Source: Effrenium voratum (lineage: Eukaryota; Sar; Dinophyceae; Suessiales; Symbiodiniaceae). Taken from it: a stretch of 64,000 bases of DNA. Shown here piece by piece: positions 57,701-64,000 of the stretch. The position numbers and the translations under genes were made by a program. Numbering within the stretch: position 1 is the stretch's first letter; each line of letters starts with the position of its first letter. The stretch covers positions 2,349,351 through 2,413,350 of the forward strand of contig CAUJNA010000446.1 of the NCBI GenBank assembly GCA_963377175.1, in the 5' to 3' direction. Under the pieces are notes generated by a model. That model had not been told where the DNA came from. It saw only the letters and a list, made by a program, of their open reading frames with translations, and ran no database searches.

Positions 57701-59726
57701 CCTGGGCCCTGTTCACTTTGATAGCCTTAGGACCTCAGCCATGCGCGGGTTGAGGCTTCGTAAGGGGGGGTCTTCCCCTTTGCTCCAACTAGGCCTCATC
57801 GAAGAGTTTGCCACGGATCCGTTGGTTTGGGCGGTCCAAGCTACCGTCCGCGCCTTTCGCGAGCATGTTGACGTCGAGCAACTTAGCACCCTTGCTTGTG
57901 CAGTTGGAGGCAACACTGCCCACCATGCTGGCCCGTGTGGGGTCCTGGTTGAGCGCCTTGCCTTGTTCGGTTGGTCGATCTCGGGCCAAGCAGTTGTGGT
58001 TGACCAATTTGGTCCCTTCTCTGTCCTGGAGGGGTCCCCGCGGGAGGTTGACATTCGCATGCGCCTTCATTGGTTTGCTAAGGTTGGGGCAATGCTTGCA
58101 CCACGTAAGGCGTTTCCAGGGCTGGAGCTTGTAGATCCTGCCCTCACTCGAGCCTGCCTGCTTAAGCTGCAGGACGAAGACGTTGGTTATGTGCGGGCTG
58201 CACTCAACGGTGCCTTCTTCACCCAGGATGGCATTGCCCATATTAACCCGGCAGAAAGTCCCAACTGCCCGCTGTGTGGCATGCCTGACAGTGTGGTCCA
58301 TCGGCATTGGGAGTGCGTGTGCACTTTGCCGTTGCGTCAGGCCATTGCCGAGGATGTCTTTGTCCAGCTTGAGCAGTCACCGGACGCTTTGAGAAGTCGG
58401 GGATGGGCCCTCCTTCATCCCATGCATACCTTTTGGCGCCGATTGTTGGTGGCTGAGCCGGATGGCATGCCTCGGGCAGGATTGCCCCTAGACCCACCCG
58501 GTTCGGGTGGCATGCCTATCTCCCTTTTCACTGACGGCACTGCCCAGTGCCCCAAGTGGCCGGCGCTTAGGTACGCTGCTTGGGCGGTAGTTGAAGTTTG
58601 TGAGGTCGACCCGTGGTGTAGCACTTGCATTGCTGCGGGTAGGCTTAAGGGGTTGGTGCAAACGGTGCCTCGTGCTGAAGCCATTGCCGTGTGGGCTGCC
58701 CTTGAGTATGTGCACCAGGTAAGTCGTCCCGCGCGCCTCTGGTGTGACTGCCAGTTCGTGGTGGACCGCATGCAAAGCATCCTACAGGGTGGCTTCCGTT
58801 GGGATCCGTCTCAGACAGATTCAGATGTCTGGGCGGACATCTGCCGGTTGGTTCAGTTGATTGGGCCGCACGCCCTCCGCATTAACAAAGTTGCTGCGCA
58901 TGTTGCCAGCAGTGGCCAGCTTGCGCCGCTGGAGGAGTGGGCTGCGTTCCACAACTCACGTGTGGATGAGGCCGCCAAGGCAGCCAACCAAGCCCGGCCT
59001 CCAGTGTTCTTTCAGGTGCATGGCCAGCTTGTGTCGCACCAGGCACGAATGCTGGCCCTTGTCCAAGCTGCTCAGGCCTACATCGTCCGTGTTGCCCAGC
59101 TGTTCCACCGTAGGGGTAATGATCGCAGTAGTGCCAACGACCGTCCTCGCATCGCGGAAGGGCATCCCGTTCGCCGCCCGCCTGTTCTGCCCCGGGTGGG
59201 TGCTGACCTGTGTGAGCGATTTGGCAGCCGCGTCGTGCAAACCGTGGCGTCGTGGTGGCCGCATGCGCTTACCGGGGACAAGTCCCGGTGGGTGTCAGGG
59301 TTGCAGTTGTTGCTTGATTACCAGATGGCCACAGGGTGCCGTGGCCCGGTTTTCAGTGGCCCTACCAAAGGGTGGCACGAGCCTTCGTGGAGCAGCCGGG
59401 TTGATCTTCATGTGCACTCTGCAGGCCAGCACGTCACCTGGTTCATGCGTGTCTTGCGGGCGGTTTGGCACGCTCAAGGCGTGGTTGTCGATTGCCGCAA
59501 GCAGCGACCGGACAGTGATGCGCTTGCCCACTGGGCCTCTGCCTTTTGGCTCCCCTGGCCTGACTGCCGTCAAAGCCAGGTCGAGGACTGGCTTGCGCAG
59601 CAGCGGTTTTGCGGCGGGGCGCGCAAGTCGGCCCGACTTGCCGCCCGTCTCCCGCATGCCAGTGCGGTGAAGGCCATGCAGGCTCCTGCACCCGCAGCTG
59701 GGCCACTGGCTCGTTTCTTTCAGTAA
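54774..59726 (+). CDS. LINE ORF2 polyprotein: endonuclease, reverse transcriptase, RNase H
   Basis: This is a 1,650-residue product from the first ATG; the frame is open back to the ORF1 stop. An APE-type endonuclease occupies about residues 20-260: N33 in NPTGL, E56 in SETHL, GDFN at 183-186, D228 in DQLWVS, and D252-H253 in FADH. These match the catalytic set that nicks target DNA. The reverse transcriptase spans about 620-920, with TGADGVARSDLL, YRPIVVLSLVYRVWS, box A VADVVKAFN with D762, box B GLPEG at 818-822, and box C YVDN at 853-856 in place of the usual (Y/F)xDD. A CCHC motif, CPLC-x7-H-x4-C, lies at 1165-1181. RNase H follows, with D1254 (FTDG), E1302 (AEAIAVWAALE), D1325 (CDCQFVVD) and D1398 (RVDEAAKAA), so the acidic catalytic set is complete. 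The last 200 residues are basic and unassigned. It would perform target-primed reverse transcription in the nucleus. Confidence 0.97.
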   Translation: MLLVVRVGEAKVPGPASSSASQDPVQWTLGVVNPTGLQGKEESTLDLEPGLWAVSETHLTELGIHRFRKGLLRVKSPFSSFVPGAPLPNRPHSQHVGTFSGVGLLASFPSRALPQCWGEDPVSTGRIQATASLVHGQWVQGAVLYGYTPGPVFRKAALMTDQLLELAEDRIVFNNCGPRFVAGDFNLPPSHARFQAWQRAGFEEVQSIALQRWGIQPQMTCRMATQVDQLWVSPELARVLQSVAVHHDRFADHATVHAVFTGLQPEVVYRWPTPRPLPEVPKEACAPEQAAPVWCPATLAQAGDSYRSLWEAFEEQHALRVATVGGPSMPSRCRGRGSVLEPLVGVCHVQPLRPSRHGEVAPQFEGNHSMHRLWFTQIRRLQAYSRSVRLADTDPGRVENVVCTWSAIIRARGFAPSFAEWWHSRTQQCPWDPPCVPLMPPDAIDAKALSEALLREIRSLEASLNSDRVACAKARRKAHPALVFRDIARPRAKPVDLLVNTRRAQVELVDESDCAVVLVEPCEFRVDRPVWVAGKQYGVVHAEGDKIWLDSPVCAAVGQVVVQDDLVGNLCDVFDAFATEWRARWDRHRDVPDARWDPLIALASRYLPQVDATVEPITVPQFRKAIQSKHKHAATGADGVARSDLLQLSDSQLSQALHVFEGAERTGIWPQQLLVGIVNSLEKTEHASTAAQYRPIVVLSLVYRVWSSIRSRQLIRKLKQCLDPGLMGNVPKRHTAHIWYSVQSLVEAAGQTGEVLSGVVADVVKAFNVLPRLPIFAIAAAIGVDSGVIRAWAGACTILVRRFRVRRSVGPAIPSSTGLPEGCGLSVVGMMLLNQVMAIHLKLADPGIQVLTYVDNYELLQRQGRDVAPAFRAMQAFADMADLQLDSKKTFGWSTSTEGRQLLQAQGLPVRYAERDLGAHMQYCKRSTNSTLTQRIQGMKPLWLQLAASCSPHVEKVKAVRIAAWPRALHGIANVHLGPVHFDSLRTSAMRGLRLRKGGSSPLLQLGLIEEFATDPLVWAVQATVRAFREHVDVEQLSTLACAVGGNTAHHAGPCGVLVERLALFGWSISGQAVVVDQFGPFSVLEGSPREVDIRMRLHWFAKVGAMLAPRKAFPGLELVDPALTRACLLKLQDEDVGYVRAALNGAFFTQDGIAHINPAESPNCPLCGMPDSVVHRHWECVCTLPLRQAIAEDVFVQLEQSPDALRSRGWALLHPMHTFWRRLLVAEPDGMPRAGLPLDPPGSGGMPISLFTDGTAQCPKWPALRYAAWAVVEVCEVDPWCSTCIAAGRLKGLVQTVPRAEAIAVWAALEYVHQVSRPARLWCDCQFVVDRMQSILQGGFRWDPSQTDSDVWADICRLVQLIGPHALRINKVAAHVASSGQLAPLEEWAAFHNSRVDEAAKAANQARPPVFFQVHGQLVSHQARMLALVQAAQAYIVRVAQLFHRRGNDRSSANDRPRIAEGHPVRRPPVLPRVGADLCERFGSRVVQTVASWWPHALTGDKSRWVSGLQLLLDYQMATGCRGPVFSGPTKGWHEPSWSSRVDLHVHSAGQHVTWFMRVLRAVWHAQGVVVDCRKQRPDSDALAHWASAFWLPWPDCRQSQVEDWLAQQRFCGGARKSARLAARLPHASAVKAMQAPAPAAGPLARFFQ

Positions 59727-59801
59727 GGCTTTCACTCGGTTTGACCGCTTCCGGCGCCATACAGGCCCCGGAGGCGCGCGGATTGGAAAAGCTGGAAAAG
59801 C

Positions 59802-60114
59802 TGCTGTTTCGTTTTCTTGTTTTTCTGTGTAGTGTTCTTATTTTGCTCTTTGTCTTGTCCTTTCCTTGTGTGCTTCTCTCATTGTTTCCGTTCTTGGTGT
59901 GTCCTTGGCTAGTTTTGGCCAGCGTCTGCGCTGTTGCTGCGCTCTCTCTGGCTGAAGCTGGCGCGGATGAACGTGTTAGAAGCAAATGCAAGCATGGAAT
60001 GCTGAGCTGGATGACCAAGAACAGCTGTGTGAAGGCTGGTCTGGCTCATGTCGCCCGAATAGGAAAGCCAAAAGGTCAGAAGGTCGGCTTTGGGCAAACG
60101 AGTTAGGCATCTGG
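59802..60114 (+). repeat. 313-bp direct repeat, 3' copy, flanking the LINE
   Basis: Begins 75 bases after the ORF2 stop and ends at CATCTGG, after which the sequence (GCAATTTAACTCCC) no longer resembles the element. The text inside can be read as a hydrophobic peptide (WLVLASVCAVAALSLAEAGA) followed by a short basic tail and a stop, in both copies. It could be 5' untranslated/promoter DNA, host sequence or a small ORF. Confidence 0.95.
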
Positions 60115-60411
60115 GCAATTTAACTCCCAAGTCAGAAATACGGAACCAGGGTGTCGACAAGCTCGCTCGGTTTGATTGCTTTGGTGACTTGTTTGAACTG
60201 GGACGCACCAAAAGGACACTCACTTTGAAGTGGCCCGGGTGAGTCACAATCAAAGCCTGGTAGGTTTTACGTATAGTCTTTCAGTGGACACCCGAGGCAA
60301 TAAGAAACGTCTACCCAAAACCAGTGTGGATGGACGAAATCCGTTCGCACCATCTTAAAACCATGAATTGAAACCCACAACGTGTCTTGGTGCTTACCAG
60401 GGCACTCATAT

Positions 60412-60497
60412 GGCTGTGGCTCAAAAAAGTGGTACCAAAGACAAAAACCTGCGGTTTGGCCAAGCTCGTTCATTTTGAGCCATACCCATATCCTTGT
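60412..60497 (+). repeat. Repeat family H, copy 2
   Basis: GGCTGTGGCTCAAAAAAGTG, GTACCAAAGACAAAAACCTG, CAAGCTCGTTCATTTTGAGC, CATACCCATATCCTTG. Immediately to its right is a GC-rich patch that on minus reads TATRETETVSVLSVPMASSR. Confidence 0.7.
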
Positions 60498-61996
60498 TCG
60501 GGTCTCTGCACGCGAAATTGCCCTTTCGCCCCTCCACATGCCTTGGGTTCCCGGGCGGAGCGCGACTGGAGGCCATGGGCACGGACAGCACAGACACCGT
60601 CTCAGTCTCCCGGGTGGCCGTCTTCGGGGTGCGAGAGTGCACCTCTGGATCGCGCTTGGACCGGGTCGCCGCGAGTGGCCATTTGGCCATGGGTCAAAAT
60701 CCTTTTGACCCATACCCCCAGTGAACCCCACTAAAATAGACTAAAATGGGTGGTGCACCTACCTGGAAATGACCCACAGCCATTTTTGTTGGCCCCCGAA
60801 CCACCAAACAGATTGGAATATAGATGGTAGGACCTTGTCTTCCAACATGTTGGCCTAATCCACCCTATGGCCTTCGTTCACCCAAATAAAAATGCCCTCA
60901 TCGCCCCTTCCTTTGGCCGGCCCTCGGCTTCCTTGCCCAGACATGGCGACTCGCTTGGGCTTTGTGGCTCCCGGCGGGCAAGGGCAAGGGCTCCTGGCGA
61001 GTACCCCGCAGACCCCGGATCGATCGCCTCACAAATGGCCTGGAGCCCGGTTGGACGTTCGGGCCAGCACCGAAACTCCATGCGACCCGAAGGAACTCAG
61101 GGTCAAATTCGAATCCAATCCAACCAGCAACAAGGGTTACCCTGACCAAAGGCAATCGATCCATGCTATACCCGGCTCTCCTTTAAGGAGTCTGTTGACC
61201 CCAAGGCCATGCCAAACAAAACGCCCCGAAGGAGGCCCAACAGCTACTGGTGTGGCTCAAAAAGGGGGAAAGCCGGGAAATCAACGCCACCGTTCCCCCA
61301 AAACATCAAGTTGCCGTGGCTTAACAACATGTACCAAAACGGCACTGAAAAACTACGTGGCCCTAGCTCACTAACGCCCAAAGCCGTTCCAACACAACCG
61401 CATTCTTCTCGCGCCTCCAGCATGTCGTACCCCGTGGGCGATGGCCTGGAAAACCCAACAACCCCCCAGTCAAAGACCCGCAAAGATTCCGCCGAAGCAC
61501 AGAGGGCTTCATATGCCTTAGACAAAAAAAGGCATGGTTGACCCCAGATCAATAAACCCGTCCTAAATAGGGGGTGTTCCTCCAAACGGGCTGAACCCCC
61601 CACCAACAGGAGATACCAGCCAACCAGAGGTTCTACTTAGATCCGGGGCTCCCATTGCAGCAAATAAGGCCTCGGGTGGGGAGAGCAGGACCGACATATC
61701 CGAGCAAGTCTCTGGCGGCAAGCGCCCGATTTTCCCAACCAATGGGAACCCCGAATTCATAAACTCCCTGGGGAGTGTCCCCTTTTAATGCGGTTTCATC
61801 ACTTGAGGGGACCCCCCCTTTATAGAGAATTGGCTGATTATTCTGGGTTTTGCCCCTAACAACACTGGCATTCTTGATGAGTACCCAAGCAAATACAGAA
61901 AAGTTTGGCGAATGGATTGGACAATTCAGGGACCCGAGGATATGTAGGGTCCCGTAGGGTACATATGGGTGTGTCTTTTTACCCTCCACACGGGGG

Positions 61997-62054
61997 GTTC
62001 CCCGACAGGATGACATCATGTTTAAGTTCCCCGACAAGATGACATCATGTTTAA
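61997..62054 (+). repeat. 29-bp tandem duplication
   Basis: GTTCCCCGACAGGATGACAT then CATGTTTAA is repeated immediately with a single change (CAGG to CAAG). Confidence 0.95.
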
Positions 62055-62084
62055 ACATATCATGGCTTGGGGAGTTTGCTCGGA

Positions 62085-62134
62085 GATGTCGGGGGGAGGG
62101 GGTGTGGGGGGGGGGTGGGGAGGGGGGGGGGGGG
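62085..62134 (+). other. G-rich tract, G-quadruplex potential
   Basis: A run of about 50 bases made almost only of G with isolated T and A (GGGGGGAGGGGGTGTGGGGG and onward). It contains many more than four G-runs of three or longer, so a stable G-quadruplex is plausible on the + strand. Confidence 0.8.
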
Positions 62135-62696
62135 ATGATCGCAGAACATGGCACTGCGTCTTGGACCCGCAGCAATACTTCTCATGATCATGTCAGATGA
62201 TGCCCGTTTTGCCTTAGGTCTTGTGCTCCTCTGTCGCTTGGCAGGCGTGTTGTCTTTGTTCGCGGCTCATTCTGTGCTTGCTCCACACTTGGACTCCCTG
62301 TTCGATTTGGTGACGCGGTCACACGAGCCTATCCTGGTTTCGTGCGTGTCCACTGTCCGGCGTTGGCCCCTGCCTTCCCCTTCTTTGGCATCACTTCCGA
62401 TTGTGGTTCATTGCTCTGGGCAGGTCTTGCTGTTCCCCTGAGGCTGCTTTCGCTGCCTGCGTTCTTGTTGTGGCTGCCTGCTTTGTCGGTGATTGTCTTC
62501 ATGAAACATGCCACAAAATAGACGACTCTCACGTTGTCAACTTGCGGGAGACTTGCATATTCACTGGTTTTCCGGTGTTTCACGAGCAGCGTCCATTTCA
62601 AATGAGCGCCGGCAATGTTTTGTGACGTGCTCACACCACTGAATATCAAGTTTCTGCTGAAAAACTGTTGTTTTCCTAGTGTTTTTACTCGATGAC

Positions 62697-62819
62697 CATC
62701 CTCATGTTCTACTTTTGGCGCCTCGGCAGCATCGAGTTCGCGCGAACATAATCCAATTATGTTCGCGAGCTTGGACGTGGTTTCTTGAACAAGATACACA
62801 TTGAATCCTTGAATTCCCC
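62697..62819 (-). CDS. Candidate internal exon, unknown protein
   Basis: On minus, GGCCCTGACAG (acceptor) is followed by 123 bases ending CATGAGGATG before GTCATCGAG (possible donor). The reading GGIQGFNVYLVQETTSKLAN, then IIGLCSRELDAAEAPKVEHE, ends DG. It is open, protein-like and phase-1 at both ends, so the exon could be skipped without a frameshift. Overlapping frames on the other strand are less protein-like. No family recognised. The same frame continues open on both sides, so the exon limits are a guess. Confidence 0.3.
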
Positions 62820-62901
62820 CTGTCAGGGCCGCTAAAGCAAGTTGCCCTGGCTGTTTCCACCAGTCTGCTTCGGGCAACCCCACGTCACGACCGTCTTTTT
62901 A

Positions 62902-62954
62902 AAGGGGACCCTCCAAAATGGTGGTTGTTCTTTTGGTATTCCTTTAAACCAACC
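62902..62954 (+). repeat. Repeat family I, copy
   Basis: AAAGGGGACCCTCCAAAATG, GTGGTTGTTCTTTTGGTATT, CCTTTAAACCAACCCC. A good reference copy. Confidence 0.6.
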
Positions 62955-63121
62955 CCAGTTGCCCCGTGTTCTGCTGTCAATGTGGGCAGTTCCCAAGCCC
63001 AACCAACACAAGACTACAAAACCGCGGGCTACGAGACCCTGTCAACACGATGCACTTGGAGTGCCCCCTGGCTTCGGTTGAAGTTCAGTGAGACCCCCAA
63101 TGCCGACTCCATCCTCTCCCC

Positions 63122-63172
63122 TTGAGCATCCGCGCACATAGGTCGGCACCGGCATGTCTGAAGGTGAAACCA
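63122..63172 (-). other. Motif island copy (SPSDMPVPTYVRG)
   Basis: Minus reading: VSPSDMPVPTYVRGCSRGED. Same core as 50445-50506. This is the rightmost island in the window. Confidence 0.4.
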
Positions 63173-63248
63173 CCCCACTGCTCTGGCCTCAGGTACGGCG
63201 TCAGTTCATGTGTCTAAGGCACCCTCGCTGGGTTAACTAATTTTGACC

Positions 63249-63268
63249 TGTGTGTGTGTGTGTGTGTC
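63249..63268 (+). repeat. (TG)n microsatellite
   Basis: About nine to ten TG units. Confidence 0.8.
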
Positions 63269-64000
63269 TTTTCATGAAGGCAAACCCTTTGTTTCGGCTC
63301 GACAGCAAAACCAAAGCAACACTGAGTCTTCGGGGGCCGCTGCTTTGAGACCCACAAATGTGAAACCAGAGTTGGCCTGGTCTCTGCTTCGTCATTTGTT
63401 TAGAAGCCCTGCTGGGAGCTGAATGGGGGGTCTGCAGAAAAAACCATTGACCTATCCCCTCTTGTCTTCCTTCATCAGGGAGAAAAATACATTATATGCT
63501 ACTTAGCGCCCAGTCTGCCAGGCATCTGTGACAAAGATTGAAGCGTTCTTCGGCTCGCTGCTGACATACCGCTCGTATCCTTTGGCACATAGAAGTAGTG
63601 TCCCCAAGCAATTTCAACTGCATAAACCACGACCAATCGATTTCCCCAAAGCGCCCCTGGCCCTAGATTGGTCGCACAAAACTGAAAGGATCTCCCTCCA
63701 CCGTTCCAGCTTTAGCGGGCCTTACTTGGGCTTGATACGGCTTGCTCATCCAGTGCAGAAATTTGCTCCTGTGGGCTTCGATTGAGCTTGGTCAGAAATT
63801 CACAACAACAGCTGGCAACGTCTGCGAGCAACATGTTGTCTTGGTTGGGAACGTGTGCGAGCAGCTGGCAACATGTGCAAGCTTGCAATGCTTTTGGGGG
63901 AAGTTGGCTTGTATGAACTGGCTCCCGACAAACATGGTTTCGAGCACAGACCAAGGCCAGATTTGTTGGGTGTTGGAACCAATATATTCCTATATGGTTC

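Larger units (their letters stand above)
52996..59801 (+). mobile_element. Full-length non-LTR retrotransposon (LINE with RNase H)
   Basis: Between the direct repeats lie a 50-base leader, two long ORFs in one frame and, after ORF2, about 75 bases ending GATTGGAAAAGCTGGAAAAG C. The doubled TGGAAAAGC resembles the short tandem tails of some LINEs. The domain order endonuclease, reverse transcriptase, CCHC, RNase H is that of I-superfamily-type elements. No frameshift is visible, and the only internal stop is the TGA between the ORFs. Together with the near-identical flanking repeats this suggests a recent and perhaps still active copy. It lies antisense to the minus-strand islands. If the direct repeat is part of the element, the limits would be 52683 or 60114 instead. 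Confidence 0.9.
60115..64000. other. Gene-poor stretch right of the retrotransposon
   Basis: No complete gene recognised. It contains a family H copy with its neighbouring GC-rich patch (60412-60660), another GC-rich patch at about 60905-61040, a tandem 29-bp duplication, a G-rich tract, one candidate minus-strand exon, a family I copy, a motif island and a short TG microsatellite. The last 250 bases include two imperfect GCAACATGTTG/GCAACATGTGC phrases of unknown meaning. Confidence 0.45.

Noticed and set aside
52683..60114. Typical LTR retrotransposon
   Set aside because: No integrase, protease or Gag is present, the repeats do not end TG...CA, there is no matching short duplication outside them, and the endonuclease is of the APE type.
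118..63172. Reading the motif islands on the + strand as VGTGMSTGEG
   Set aside because: The + frame has non-conservative changes (M, I, K, S, T) at one position, while the minus frame keeps hydrophobic and acidic classes. The + reading therefore seems to be the shadow.

Overview
The window looks like nuclear DNA of a large-genome eukaryote, most likely a dinoflagellate. It has no operons, no prokaryote-like gene packing, and almost nothing but interspersed short repeats, simple-sequence tracts and one long retrotransposon. The dinoflagellate call is an inference. It rests on the retrotransposon's protein style (an N-terminus with EAKVPGP then NPTGL, and a YVDN reverse transcriptase box), the repeat-rich low-gene landscape and the GC-rich coding-like islands. 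No full-length copy of the dinoflagellate spliced leader was seen. All alignments were made by eye.

Layout. Positions 1-5580 are gene-poor, with a few repeat copies and GC-rich islands. Positions 5585-12165 are a large minisatellite field built on a roughly 21-bp unit (core GCGCCCACAAGCCCAGCAAA). It switches strand several times and is interrupted by three copies of a longer module, by CTC/CTCA simple repeats and by one unique island. Positions 12170-30340 and 31074-52620 are gene-poor DNA carrying at least ten families of short dispersed repeats (about 50-160 bp). Several of these are foldback (inverted-repeat) elements. Two very long microsatellites, (GTAT)n at 30382-31073 and (ACAAC)n at 32816-32967, lie here.

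The only unmistakable genes are at 53046-59726. These are the two ORFs of an apparently intact non-LTR (LINE) retrotransposon on the + strand. ORF1 is a putative nucleic-acid-binding/coiled-coil protein. ORF2 has an apurinic-type endonuclease, a reverse transcriptase, a CCHC zinc motif and RNase H. The two ORFs share one reading frame and are separated only by a TGA followed by CTAG, which is the known leaky-stop context. The element is bracketed by 313-bp direct repeats that differ at a single position.

The most intriguing non-mobile signal is on the minus strand. More than a dozen short GC-rich islands across the window can be read as the same peptide theme, roughly SP-x-(D/E)-(M/L/I/V)-P-V-P-T-x-V-P. 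Their substitutions are mostly synonymous or conservative in that frame. Some islands are flanked by repeated 'intron-like' modules on a consistent side. They could be exons of a very large minus-strand gene that grew by exon plus intron duplication, or a dispersed repeat that was once coding. Three other protein-like minus-strand segments (35530-35757, 44847-45044, 62697-62819) fit the idea of minus-strand transcription. No function can be assigned to any of these.
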